A stretch of DNA of 64,000 nt from Anthracocystis setariae. Lineage: Eukaryota; Basidiomycota; Ustilaginomycetes; Ustilaginales; Ustilaginaceae. The notes beneath the pieces are model-generated. The model did no database searches. It had not been told where the DNA came from and was given only the letters and a program-made list of their open reading frames with translations. A program made the position numbers and the translations under genes. The stretch is taken from NCBI GenBank assembly GCA_928724745.1, contig CAKMXJ010000001.1, forward strand, positions 558,001 through 622,000, written 5' to 3'. Position 1 is the first letter of the stretch. Each line of letters begins with the position of its first letter. Shown here one piece after another: positions 41,787 to 52,720 of this stretch.

Positions 41787-43619
41787 ATGTCAGCGCCCGA
41801 CTATCGCTACTTGCAGGCATGGGCTCGACCCTCTGCTTCAAAGTCTGCCAGCGCATCTCGCCGCGCTTACGACGGCGCCAACTCGTACGAAGTCATCCTT
41901 CCCACCACCGACGGTGATACCGCCACCCCAGCAAAGAGTGGCAAAGATGAAGCGCAACAGTCCAGCTACCAAGTCCGGCTCGACACTCCAGGTGGCATTT
42001 CATACGCACCGGACGCGCTGGCCCAGCACAACTCGGTCAAGCGTCTGTTCATACCAGCAAAGATGCATGACCGCGATGCCAAGGCTTACGACTTTGCAAG
42101 AGAGATCGAGCAGCACGGCAGTAGGAACCAGTCGTCCGTCAAAAGTACATCCCAGCCTGAGATAGATGAGCTAGGCCGAACACAAGCCCAAGCCTACAAG
42201 GAAAGTTTTCTCGAGCAACAGCAAGATTCCGTCACGGGCTCAACCGAGCCAACATACCAGGCTGCCACGAAAAGCGTCAAACCCTTCGAGATTCCTTCGG
42301 AAGAGACTACAAAGCCTCGTTGTGAAATGGGGAATCGGGATGGGGACGCGGCTTCGATAAATACGACAGCCACAATGGCATCGATACAGTCCAAGATGAC
42401 GGCGTTCGGTCTAGCGACGGAGCGGGTAGAGAAATTGCCAGTCAACGTCTCGGCCAATGCGGTTGTGGCTCGTTTCCGCGCACCTCCCTCAGTCAGCGGC
42501 GACACTGCCAATGCACGCACTCCATGGGCGTCTTCCAGCACCTGGACCACCCCCCGAGCTCTCGATCGTCCATCCGAGAAGGAAAAGGAACTCGGCATCA
42601 CACAATTCGAGGATGCCACCGAAGGAAGAGTCCCCTCTACGTACGAAGCCAGCCTGTTCCCGGCCACCGAATCGGATGCTGCAACCATCCGGACTGCGCA
42701 TCCGGGCGAGCTTCGCGTTGAGGACCTGTTCGTGCCCGATCCTCGGCCATGGCGTCCGTTGCGATACGTGCGCAAGATCGATCCTCGTCAGATGCTGATC
42801 CTGTGCGCGGGCGCTGCGCTCACACCTGGTCAAGTCGCGGCGGTCAAAGTAGGAAGTGATGCGAGCTCGATCATGACCACCAACACATCCGGCTCTCGAC
42901 TTGGCACATCCGATGGCGCCTCCCTGTATAGCTCGATCCCAACCGACTTCTCCGTCGAGGCTACCAGGAAAGCCATGTTCACCGCTGGCAAGCTACCGGA
43001 TTACAAGACGCTCGAAGCGCAGCTCAAGTGCGCAGCCAGCACCACCTCTACAGCGCTGCTCGAGGAGGAAGACGAGAAGCGCGCTGGTCTCGGATTCGTC
43101 TTCTGCCCCACCCACGACTCTCGGGCCCAGACTGCAACGTCCAAACGCGCACCGGGGGTGATGATCGAGTCGAATTTCTCGCGCCGACTCGAGAAACCAC
43201 CAGAGTTCTGCCACTCGACGCTGCGTCGTGCTGCGCTGCGATCCGCATTGGCCGCGCTCGAGTTTACCCATTGGGAGGCCGAGGGATTCGACAAGATCGT
43301 CATCGCCACACACCACACCTGGCTCGTCGACGGCATTTCAAGCTGGATTTGGGAATGGAGACACAACAAGTGGAAGATCATGACCACCTCGCCACTCGGT
43401 CAGATTGGAGAACAAGTTCCCGATAGAGATCTATGGGAACTTGTCGACCGAGCGGTTAAGGCGTATGAGCAGATCGACTGCACCGTGCGGTTTTGGAAAA
43501 TTTCAAAGGCGCAGAATAGTGTCGCGGTGCAATTGGCTCAAGAAGGTGCGTGCAAGGATAATCAACAGCCGGGCACGGTCAGATGGACCAAGAAAAAGGT
43601 TCCCACCGCATCCACGTAG
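41787..43619 (+). CDS. Fungal RNase H-like domain protein lacking catalytic residues (610 aa)
   Basis: Single exon. The first ~290 residues are disordered and poorly conserved. The C-terminal part (about 310-590) follows the order of the fungal RNase H-like fold: beta-1 MLILCAGAAL (336-345), a long insert, GLGFVFCP, RRAALRSALAALE, KIVIATHHTWLVDGISSW and the last helix NSVAVQLAQEG. Active members have Asp in strand 1 (TDGA), Asp in ATDSxY and Asp in the last helix (ADxLA). Here these positions are Ala/Gly, H509 and V581. The fold is inferred from motif order; loss of activity follows if the alignment is right. No role can be assigned. It is convergent with the MCP1-like gene, 53 bp apart. Confidence 0.72.
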   Translation: MSAPDYRYLQAWARPSASKSASASRRAYDGANSYEVILPTTDGDTATPAKSGKDEAQQSSYQVRLDTPGGISYAPDALAQHNSVKRLFIPAKMHDRDAKAYDFAREIEQHGSRNQSSVKSTSQPEIDELGRTQAQAYKESFLEQQQDSVTGSTEPTYQAATKSVKPFEIPSEETTKPRCEMGNRDGDAASINTTATMASIQSKMTAFGLATERVEKLPVNVSANAVVARFRAPPSVSGDTANARTPWASSSTWTTPRALDRPSEKEKELGITQFEDATEGRVPSTYEASLFPATESDAATIRTAHPGELRVEDLFVPDPRPWRPLRYVRKIDPRQMLILCAGAALTPGQVAAVKVGSDASSIMTTNTSGSRLGTSDGASLYSSIPTDFSVEATRKAMFTAGKLPDYKTLEAQLKCAASTTSTALLEEEDEKRAGLGFVFCPTHDSRAQTATSKRAPGVMIESNFSRRLEKPPEFCHSTLRRAALRSALAALEFTHWEAEGFDKIVIATHHTWLVDGISSWIWEWRHNKWKIMTTSPLGQIGEQVPDRDLWELVDRAVKAYEQIDCTVRFWKISKAQNSVAVQLAQEGACKDNQQPGTVRWTKKKVPTAST

Positions 43620-43672
43620 TGTTAGCAGCTGTGCAATGATATGAATCCAGTTGAGTTAGGGTGGGGCGGGGT

Positions 43673-44533
43673 TTAGAGGAAGAAGCGGGTGGGGAAGGCG
43701 GAGTGGAGGACTGCGTTGTAGCGTGTTTTGAGTGTGTTGGAGATGAGCAGTTTGTCGCCGGATGTGAGGGGTATGATTGCGATGACGCTTGTGAGCAGGA
43801 CGATTGCGAGCGAGGCCGACACTTTGGCCTTTGACCGTCGTTTCTTGTTTGTTGCGGCGGTGGACGAAGGTTTGCTCGGGAAGGTTGTGAGTAATGTCGG
43901 AAGCGCGTAACCGACATGCACTGCGAAAGCTCCAATCAGCACGGCGTATGCACTCATCATGATGATGCGTACTCCACGATGGGGATGCGAGAGCGAATGC
44001 GATACGAACGAATAGTCCAATTCCGAGGGAGACAAGCTCGCGATCGGCGCAGACGCAGATGAGGCAACGATGCGGTTCACGAATGCATGATGGATCGAGA
44101 AGGGCGCGAGCAGGTAGCCTGACTTTTGCGCAATAGTGAGTTTGTTCGTCGGCCGTGGCGATGGTTGTTCAACGGTCATCTTGTCTGTATCCGGATTTGC
44201 AACGGTGAAGCGGGTGATGAGACGTTTGAGCAAGCCAGAGATCAAGTGAGTTGCCAACGATGCCCATAGGACAGCTTCGCCGAGGCTGCTCTGGTACGCA
44301 ACTCGGCCCAGCAACATCCAGCGTGAGACCGCATCGACGCGGTCGTTGACATCGCCAGACAGATGGAGCAGGCTCATCAGCGGGGCAGAAAGATGCACGA
44401 TGCTGAAGATGCCCAGAGCCGAGGCGGATGCTTGTTGTAACCGTGTGAGCGCGGACAGGGTTCGACGGCGCGAGGTCGCAGGGATATGGAGGGTCGAGCC
44501 GTCCAGCCGCAGACCGAGGAGGTGTATCGCCAT
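43673..44533 (-). CDS. MCP1: Mcp1-like mitochondrial membrane protein (286 aa)
   Basis: Multi-spanning membrane protein with five or so hydrophobic helices. The arrangement (LTRLQQASASALGIFSIVHLSAPL early, SIHHAFVNRIV in the middle, RIIMMSAYAVLIGAFAVHVGYAL late) matches the Mcp1 transmembrane family. Yeast Mcp1 (302 aa) is in the outer mitochondrial membrane. It recruits Vps13 and supports lipid exchange with the vacuole. The two histidine-bearing helices are typical of this family. The assignment rests on pattern and length, not on strong motif identity. The first ATG of the frame is used. Confidence 0.65.
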   Translation of the reverse strand: MAIHLLGLRLDGSTLHIPATSRRRTLSALTRLQQASASALGIFSIVHLSAPLMSLLHLSGDVNDRVDAVSRWMLLGRVAYQSSLGEAVLWASLATHLISGLLKRLITRFTVANPDTDKMTVEQPSPRPTNKLTIAQKSGYLLAPFSIHHAFVNRIVASSASAPIASLSPSELDYSFVSHSLSHPHRGVRIIMMSAYAVLIGAFAVHVGYALPTLLTTFPSKPSSTAATNKKRRSKAKVSASLAIVLLTSVIAIIPLTSGDKLLISNTLKTRYNAVLHSAFPTRFFL

Positions 44534-45195
44534 GACTAGTATCGATGCGCAATGGTATCAGAAAGAAGATGGTACTCGTGCCGATGATGGAGGATCAAAG
44601 TAGCCTGACGGTGGCGCTATTGCACTCAGCGGGAATGAGTAGTAGTGGGAGCGTGATTGCAAAGGCTGATGATGGTGTCACTTTGGAAAATCCGGAACAG
44701 CACCTGCATGAACCGCAAACGTGTGCTGTTTGCATACTCATCTGATACATTCACGCCAAGTTGCATTGCAGTATTCTCACAATTCAAAGGTATCACTCAA
44801 TTGCTCCGCTGCGGTTCCTGTTGATCACAGCAGATGCCTTCCCATGAAGCTGTAGCTTGCGTCCATCGAATGAGTGAGACGAGGTGGCCCGCTCATTTGT
44901 CATTACGCCATGTAGTAGATTGAGACCGGCGACGTATCGCACTCCATCCTTATTGTCATCAACACCGACTTGCAACGAACAGCCGCAAGACCAACTCAAT
45001 ATTTTTGCTCCGTCCAGAATCGCATATCGTTGGTCGGTAAGTCCTTTTCCACTTCCAAAAATCTACTTTGCAGAGATGCCAATCGCTTGTTGTGTAAGAG
45101 AGATACTTGCAAGCCAGCTATTGGTACATTGCTTCTGGTTCAGGACGCATGGGAAGAGGTATTTTCTCTTGTCGGACCGATCTTGATCGTTTTCT
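44534..45195. other. Spacer between MCP1-like gene and E2 gene
   Basis: 662 bp with the MCP1-like promoter and the E2 3' end. No gene seen. Confidence 0.5.
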
Positions 45196-46016
45196 TCATG
45201 CAGATGCATACTGGATTGAAGAAATGGAGACAAGGTTCATCATGTTAGAACCTGACCCTGGTCGGAGGCTAAGAAACAGGTGGCGATGTGCTTACCTTGT
45301 TGGTGTACTCTTGTGCTGTCTTGTCGAACTTGGCTCGGTCGGTGTTGTACAGCTCAGCTATGAAGACATGGGATGAAAGAGATAAAAAGTCAGCCAAAAC
45401 AGGTCGAGCAGGATGTAGGAAGAAAGCAGAAGAGAACTTACCAATGGAGGCAACAAGTGCATCGTCCGGGTTGGGTTCCTCGAGCAGCTGGAGTATGGAA
45501 AGCAGAACTAGATCAATGCGGTCAAGAAGCAAGAGTAGCCTACAGTGAGCAACCCTACTGGAAAGAATCGAGAACGTCTTACTTGAACCTACTTGTCACG
45601 GCTTTGGTGCTTGGTTTCCAAGCTTCGCTCTTGAGGATACCAACACAAAGGTCTGCACAAAAGGAAAGGAGAATGGAGTGGAGTGGGAGCACATCACCCC
45701 ATTCGCAAGTCAGCCATGAAATGCTTCTAAATCTGAAGCTATAAAGCTGCCAGCAACGATACTCACTTCCACTCTCGTCGATATTTGGGTGATAGATGCG
45801 GGTGTTGAAGCGCACCTTGGGAGACTTGAATGGATACTCGATGGGGAAATCCATGTCTACCAAGAAGGTGCCTCCAGCATAAGGACTCTTGGCTGGACCT
45901 TGAAGCTTTGCCGTCCACTTGTAAATGTTATCCTCTTTTGGCTCTACCGTGATGCCATCGACTGGCTCCTTGGTGAGGTCCCCGAGCTCCTTGGCGATAC
46001 GTTTAGACGAGGCCAT
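45196..46016 (-). CDS. Ubiquitin-conjugating enzyme E2 (150 aa, five exons)
   Basis: Exons: 46016..45767, 45652..45593, 45507..45442, 45357..45296, 45210..45196. All introns are GT-AG, 84-114 bp. The UBC fold is complete: KRIAKELGDL helix 1, GGTFLVDMDFP, the HPN motif in IYHPNID, the catalytic cysteine in NLCVGILKSEAWKPS (first residues of exon 2) and EPNPDDALVAS. It resembles UBE2D/E-class and S. pombe Ubc14-type E2s, which pass ubiquitin from E1 to HECT or RING ligases. The last exon encodes only YASA and the stop codon. Intron density contrasts with the mostly intronless neighbours. A single orthologue name is not assigned. Confidence 0.94.
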
Positions 46017-46629
46017 GCTGACAAGACTGATGTGTGTGGAGGAAGGAAAGAAGGGGTAATGAACGAGCAAGCTTATGGAGGCAGCGGTTATGAACTTGAC
46101 TCGTCTCGACCTTGGGGTTTTACTCGACGCTCAAGTGCCGTTGTAGAGTGTAGTGACGAGCGTCGTGTGAATGAGGAGGTGAAGGGGAGAGAGCAAGCTG
46201 TGCAGGAAGAAAGAGCAGTACAGAAGTAGTAGTGAGTAGTACTAGTGTGGTGGAATCGGCGAATTCGGAACTAGACAGCGTTTAGGCCGCGAGTGGTGGA
46301 GAGAGCCTCGCGTGAGTGAGTTGCATGTGCATGTGCATGTGTGTGTGAGTGAGTGAGTGAGTACAGTATGTCTCTTTGTTGGTTCGAGTCAGTGAATCGC
46401 TCTCAAATTGAAACTGCTCAGCCGTGTCATTGTGGAGGTGATTGCTACGCTGCTACGCTGCTACGCTGCTATGCTTGGCATTTCGTTACATACAGTACAG
46501 TACAGTACAGTACATACACTTATATTGAAAATTACTGCCAACCCTATTTATAGCCTCTGCAATCAATTTTGTCAACGTCAAACCTGATCCAACACAACAG
46601 TGTCTTGTCGATGATCGCTGAGCTTGATA
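46017..46629. other. E2 promoter and spartin 3' spacer with tandem repeats
   Basis: Contains TGCATG and GAGT short repeats (46321-46362), about three copies of GCTACGCT (46443-46470) and the (TACAG)4 repeat. No gene seen. Confidence 0.6.
46491..46513. repeat. (TACAG)4 pentanucleotide repeat
   Basis: Four units plus TAC, same unit as at 20643 and 29274. Confidence 0.96.
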
Positions 46630-47974
46630 TCACACGGGAGACGCCGCTGTGACATACGAGGACTTCTCTGAGATCGACTCAACTGTCGACTTCGGTTCAG
46701 AAATCTCCTTGGCAACCGCCTGACCCTTCTCATCAACTTCGACGGTAACCTCTCGGCCATCGTCAAGCTTAGCCTTCATGACTCGCGATCGAGCCGCTTT
46801 GAGCAATGCGCTTCTACGCACGCCACGAACATCCTTGTAAACGATGAACACGTTCTTTCCCGTCCGACTGATACCTTCGGCAACCTGTCGTGCATCGTCG
46901 CCGTACCTGTGGCCCACAACCTTGGACGCAGCTTCACTGCTCGTATACAGAAGCGTCTGGGCGCCAGCATCTACGCCGTCCAACACCGTACGTGCCATCC
47001 GAATTCACTTTGCGCTGAATGCCCGTCTTTTTGCCGATCTTGTCGCCCACACTGCCAGCAGCACGCAAGATGGCACCAGTGGTCTTGGATGATACCTGCA
47101 CTGCCGAGCCAGACCATTCGTCAAGTGTGCGCACGCCAGCCTGGGTCTTTGCGCCGATCTTGACAGGCTCACGACCCGACTGGTCCACTTTCTCGTCGGG
47201 TGTGGTGGTGCCCGAAGACCCAGCGGCAGCATGTTTTGACATGTACGAGTCCGCTGCGCCCTGGATCTTGCTACCGACAAATTCAGACGTTTTCATGATG
47301 GTGCGAGAGATCTTGTCGGCACCCCGGATCATCCAATCTCGCTTCTCGTCAGCTGACAGCACATCCACTTGCAAGTCTTGCTCTTCGCTTTCGCTGATGG
47401 GCTCGGGAGGCAGATCAATGAGAACTGGAGCCTTTTCGTTGCCCGAGTCAGACATGGAATCCGCTTCGTGTGCGGTGAAGCCTTGGATCACACCGACAAC
47501 GTTGCCATCCTCGTCCATCAGCTCCATCGATCCAGCACCGGAACGTGCGTCATCTTGGTAGGCAGCATACTGCGACAGGATCTGCTCGAAACGCTTGACA
47601 TCCGACTCGCTTGTCGCGGAAGGCAACGCAATCTTGATGGCGGCGCCTTCGAGCTCAAGCGACGGAAACAAGTACGACACCTGAGACTTGGCATGCTGGG
47701 GCGTCACGATCTGAGTGGTGGCAACGGGCAGAGAGAAATCGTCGCCGATCGAAAGGACCAGCCAAAGGTCCGTAGAGTAATCTTGCTTCTGCTGCTGCTG
47801 CTGCTGCTTAGCAGAGGTCGAATCGTCTGGAAGCTCAATGCTCACGAGAAGCACTTGCAGCTTTCCCGAAGCTAGGCCCACCGTATCGCCGTGATACTCC
47901 TGAGTGGCGACAGCCCCAGCAATGCTGAGGATCTCGACACCCTGGGAAGTATGGTCTGAGCTGACACTAGACAT
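46630..47974 (-). CDS. Spartin/senescence-domain protein with an apparent frameshift
   Basis: The first frame (47974 to about 47000) encodes ~325 residues: a beta-rich N-terminal part with a polyQ run, then the start of the senescence domain (ADKISRTIMKTSEFVGSKI, TTGAILRAAGSVGDKIGKK). The domain continues in another frame (about 47000 to 46630) with TVLDGVDAGAQTLLYTSSEAASKVVGHRYGDD... in family order. A one-base shift between about 46985 and 47012 separates them. No intron of plausible length with the right phase and a branch site fits; GT-AG pairs here are 21-38 bp, and one of 82 bp would delete conserved residues. Either the gene is mutated or the assembly has an indel. Spartin-type proteins bind lipid droplets and endosomes. 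Confidence 0.75.
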
Positions 47975-50650
47975 TTTGACCGTTGAGCGATTGGTTGGCG
48001 GCGGACACGGCTTGGAGATTGGGTGGGTGGTTGAAGAAGGAGGTTGTCGTCTTGAGTGTTGGCTTATCGGAGCGTCTTGGAGCTCTCAATGTATGAGCCG
48101 ATTGTGACCCGAAGCTTTTCATGTGGGGTAAGATGCTGGCACATTACAGGGAGGCATATATAGAATCACACTTTGCCGACGCCCAACTCAAGTACAGGTA
48201 CAGCACGACTCAAGAATCGACTCTCTTTTCCAACTTGAGAGGAAGCACGATCTCGTTCACCGCAGTCACCTGCGTACAACACTCGCTGTGTTGGGCGATG
48301 AGCTCTGGGCTGTTGTGGCTGTTTGTTGGCGGCATTTCGTGTGAAGGCGGCGTGCGTTTCGGTGCAAGTGGAGGATGGCGGCTCATGGACTGCGTTTAAA
48401 ACTGCAGACACGAGATGCAAAATGAGAATATTTTGGTCTTGGCGTGCACTGTCAGAGAAAAGTGATATCATCGTTGTGCCAAAATCCGTTTGCACAGCCA
48501 ACATTTGCTGTGCCAGTCTATAAAAAGATCCACAGCACAGCGCAGTGCAGCATAGACTGTATCATACAAACCTGCTTACTCTCAGAAAGGTAGCCAATCC
48601 CGATCGTTGATGTTCCTGGCTCTAATCCGTTCGTTATGCATGGACGATTCGATCAGTCGAGAGCTTTGCGATGCAAGACTGATGGCCAAGTTCGGATCAG
48701 CAGGTAGTACAGTAGTAGTAGCGTTGATTCATAAGATTCATCAACGAGGGTCTGCCTCTATCGTGGTGTCGTCCTGGCCAAGTGAAAGGAAACGAAGGGT
48801 GACATGTCGAAAGGCACGACCGTCGTTGTTAGACCGGGGCGACTCACCCGATCCAGAGTCTCATCGGGATCTTGATTGATCGGGGAAGAAAGCGAAAAAA
48901 ACGCAAAGACCGATTTTATTACATTGAAAATCCGAACTTGGCGAAGCGGGTCACGTCGGACAAGATCTACAACGCAGTGCAGTGACAGCACGAGGGGCGC
49001 TTGTGGTCGTTTGAACCCCGGAGCCGACTTTTGGCATGAGCGACACGTCCCGTCAGGTCCCGTGAGCCGTCCTGAGACATACAATGCCGATCTTGTCTCT
49101 GTTGTAGAGTTCTTATTAATACCATGCTTAAGCGAGGAAGCCCCCTCAGACAGTTTCGGACCCTGTCTTGAGCCCCCTGTTCTTGGTGCAGTGACGAATG
49201 ACAGAACGAGTCAGGAGGTGAGCAGCTCTCGTTCGCGTCGTCAGGCGACATATTGTGACAGGAGTGCCGAAGATGTATGCTGGAGTTGATCGTACCGTTC
49301 GATACTGCAGCTCGACTTTTTCCGACTGGATCCTGCTGCTGGCAACCATTTCCTCGTTCTCATTCAAAGCACAACTTTGCACCAGAGAATGTGATTGTTT
49401 GTCAGTAACATGCCCTTGCGGCTCTCATCGCTGCTGAAGGTTTCCTGAGTTTATTTTGGGCGTGACAAAGCGCAATTCATTGTACCACTTGACCGGCATT
49501 CCTGAAACACCCAATCGAATGTATACGATCGAGGTGGACAAAATACAGTCGATGGGATTTGCTACTAGATCACTTTAGAGCAGGCCGTCTCGGATGGGTA
49601 TTGTCCTCAGTGGGGTGAAGTTCTGTACTGACAGTTGAAGACAGCACAAATGCGAAACAACACGGGAAGGGTTGGATGTTGATGGTAGGAATTCTCTTGC
49701 AGATCTACTGTATGCGGACCTAACCTGGAGCCGCATGCATGCTGTTTTGATGTTCTTTGGAAGGAAAAAGCCACAGGCTTCGCGCTCGTTTATGCAGTCT
49801 TCCACCTTCCATCTTCAAACTCGAACGCGTCGATCGACATGGTGCGGCGCAGGGTCAGGCACCCATGCACTCGGCAAAACACGCGTTCGCTCTTTGAATT
49901 ACAACCGTCGGAGCTGCGCAGCCCAAAAACGGCCCAAGGCACACACACACACACAGCACGGCGATTTGAGCGAGCCTGTCTTGTCCGACGACGCGCTGTC
50001 GAGCCTTGCAGATCAGTCCTGTTTGCTTTTTCCACACGCATCCGCACCGCATCAAGCCTCAAGCCTCGAAGCGACATGCGGCCCCGACGTCCCGTGCTAG
50101 ATTCTCCGTCCGCTGGTTCGCGCCGCAAACATGTCATGCATTCCTTTTACAGTTCAGTTCAGTACAATGCAACGCTTGCTTGGCCTTTGTCTGACTGCGC
50201 CTCACGCATATTCTTTCTTCTGTCTTGGTCATTGTCACTTCGCTTGAGTGGATGTCGTCCAACCAATAGTGGACATTGCATCGCCCTCTATGCCGGTCTT
50301 CACACAGTCGGACTTGAGGCGACCTTACCAAAGTTCTTTCCGATCGCATATTTTCCGCAACGGCGAGCACGTCTCACTCTCGCGACTGACGAGCGTGATC
50401 CCAGCGAATGCAACCACCGCAGCGTTTTCGAGTGCAAATTAGACATGTGTTCCAGATGCGTTTTTCGAATCCAGCCCTCACAAACTTGAGATTGCCAGAG
50501 TAGTGCCCCCCCCACAATATATATCCAGCCTCCTTCTTCGAGTCGGGGTTGTTTCATCACCCATCACTTGTCCTTCATCACATTCCTTACGCTTGCGAGC
50601 ATCCACAAAGTCTATCCTCCGCCACTGACGTGCTCTGTACGAATCTCGCA
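47975..50650. other. Long spacer upstream of chitin deacetylase
   Basis: 2.7 kb without a supported gene; open frames lack homology and composition cues. It contains (CA)n near 49939-49955, GTACAGTAGTAGTAG near 48707 and an AT-rich block near 50516. It includes the spartin promoter on the left and the deacetylase promoter on the right. Confidence 0.5.
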
Positions 50651-51874
50651 ATGCTTCGTTTCCTCCTCCTTGCCAGCATGGCTGGCTCTGCCCTGGCTGG
50701 CGACTTCAGCATCAAGATCCAGCCTAGACAGGTGACCAACCTCACCAACTACCCGCCTGGCTTTGCCGTCCCGACCCTAGAGCAAACACCACAGGTATGG
50801 ATGGATGCGCTCAATGCTGCTGTTGCTGCTGGTAAGATCCCCAACATCCAGCCTGCGCAGAACGTCAACCAGAGCCCGGTCTACGCCAACAACGGTGGTT
50901 TCGACAACGCCACCTGCTCTTGGACCGTCAACAAGTGCACTTCTCCCGACGACATCATCAATGCCCCAGACAATGTCATCGCCGTCAGTTTCGACGACGG
51001 TCCCACCGGTGACAGTGGTCCCCTCTACACGTTCCTCAACCAGAACGCCCAATCTGCCACGCACTTCATGATTGGTTCCAATGTTCAGGCTTACCCGCAA
51101 CAGTTCGGCTTGGCAGTGTCGGAGGGCAACCAGCACTTCGCCGTCCACACCTGGTCGCATCAGCTTTGCACCACTCTCACCAACCAGCAGCTCGTTGCCG
51201 AGTTGGGTTGGACCGCTCAGATCATTGCCGACTACTCGGGCGGCTACATCCCCACCTTCTGGCGCCCCCCTTACGGTGATGTCGACAACCGAGTTCGTGC
51301 TATCGCCAAGGTGCTCTTTGGTCTCGATACTGTCATCTGGAACGCGGACACCAACGATTGGTGCCTCAACGACGACGGAACTTCTTCGTGCCCTGGTGAG
51401 AACCCCGGCCAGGATTACGCTTCCGTCGCTGCCGCCGCGCAACAGGCTATCAATGGACCCAAGAGCCCCGGTGTTATGATGCTCGAGCACGAGCTTTCCA
51501 CCTTCTCGGTCAAGATCTTCACTGACTACTACCCTAGCCTCAAGGGTCTCGGATGGACCGCCAAGAACATCCCCGACAGTTACAACATGCCCTGGTACAA
51601 GAACGCCTGGAACAACAAGGCCACCCCTCAGAAGGGTACCATCCTCCAGACCTTCACCTTAGCCAACGGCGCCACCACCAACACCACCACTACAAGCTCA
51701 GCTCCTGTCTCCAGCGCAACATCCTCGGCTAGCTCATCAGCATCCACCGCTAGCAGCTCTGCCAAGGCGCAGAAGGCTCAGCAAGACACTAGCGGCGCTG
51801 CAAGCTTCGGCCCTGCTTCGTTTGGCTTTGCAGGTCTCGCTACTGTTGCTGTTGCTGCCGCAGCGCTCCTCTAA
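50651..51874 (+). CDS. GPI-anchored chitin deacetylase (CE4, 407 aa)
   Basis: A signal peptide (1-16, ending ALAG) is followed by a propeptide-like region and the NodB polysaccharide-deacetylase domain (about 105-300). Motif 1 is SFDDGP (catalytic base D115, metal D116). Motif 2 is HTWSH with metal ligands H166 and H170. Motif 3 is RPPYGDVDNR, motif 4 WNADTNDW and motif 5 MLEHEL. A Ser/Thr/Ala-rich stalk and a hydrophobic C-terminus (ATVAVAAAALL) predict GPI attachment. It converts chitin to chitosan in the cell wall; in smuts this masks chitin from plant receptors during infection. Transfer of the anchor would use the GAB1-containing transamidase encoded at 31.5-33.6 kb. The start is the ATG before the signal peptide. 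Confidence 0.95.
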   Translation: MLRFLLLASMAGSALAGDFSIKIQPRQVTNLTNYPPGFAVPTLEQTPQVWMDALNAAVAAGKIPNIQPAQNVNQSPVYANNGGFDNATCSWTVNKCTSPDDIINAPDNVIAVSFDDGPTGDSGPLYTFLNQNAQSATHFMIGSNVQAYPQQFGLAVSEGNQHFAVHTWSHQLCTTLTNQQLVAELGWTAQIIADYSGGYIPTFWRPPYGDVDNRVRAIAKVLFGLDTVIWNADTNDWCLNDDGTSSCPGENPGQDYASVAAAAQQAINGPKSPGVMMLEHELSTFSVKIFTDYYPSLKGLGWTAKNIPDSYNMPWYKNAWNNKATPQKGTILQTFTLANGATTNTTTTSSAPVSSATSSASSSASTASSSAKAQKAQQDTSGAASFGPASFGFAGLATVAVAAAALL

Positions 51875-52720
51875 AATGTACCCCGTTTTCGTAAAGCACT
51901 GGACACTTTTTTATCACACTCTTTACAGTATACCCCGTAATTCAAATGATGAACACATATCCTTCTGCGCAAGGTGTCTGTCTGAGAATGCCATTCGGCC
52001 ATCCAAGGTTAGGAGTATAGTTTTATTTGGTCAGAAGTCGGCAACGGCAAGCTTGTTTTTCTCCGAAATGTTTGTCTCGGGAAGCATGTCGGATTCCGAT
52101 AAATTGGTTGATGAATGGCTACAGTATCGTAGTCGACTATTGTTTTGCTCACTATTCCTCGTTCTTGTAACCGAACGATCTGATTTCAGCGCATGACCAC
52201 TGCAAGCGATCTCGTTTCCCACTGGCTCTTGCAAAGGACCGAATTCATGCTGTGAACGGGTCACCGTCGAGCCCAAAAGCTTGAGACGAAGGCTTCTTCT
52301 GCAGTTCCATGCGATGTTTGACGTGATGCCAACTGATCCGATCGAAGCAGATCTCGATAGATCGCTCAAGTAGGGTCACCTCGATTTCGCGAGACTGGAA
52401 ACCAACACTATTTTGGAAAACGCGTTAACACAGTGCTGATCCCGATCTTCACGTGATCTGAGCTGGGCAAATTTTGAGACTGTGCGCTCTGAATGCTTCT
52501 AATGTGCTCGTTGGCCCATTCACCGCTCCTTCTCCTTCTCCTTCTCCTTCTCCACCTCTTGCATCGGCAACAAATTGTCACAATCCCTCTTCACGCCCCT
52601 CGACGTCGGTTCTTCTTTGCATCTCTACTGCAGGCGACGAGTCAGTAGAAATCATCGATACCTAGCCTCAGCACCGATTTGCGCACTACGCGCAGTGGAG
52701 CAGCCATCACGCGCCTCGTC
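51875..52720. other. Spacer between chitin deacetylase and NUP120
   Basis: 846 bp. A (CTTCTC)n run at about 52527-52552 lies in the NUP120 leader. No gene seen. Confidence 0.5.

Noticed and set aside
46934..47090. 82-bp GT-AG intron to repair the spartin frame
   Set aside because: A weak GTGTGG donor, no branch site, and it would delete conserved domain residues.
49839..50489. 216-codon open frame in the 47.98-50.65 kb spacer
   Set aside because: Arg/Ser/Cys-rich composition, no motifs, simple repeats inside; looks like chance in GC-rich DNA.
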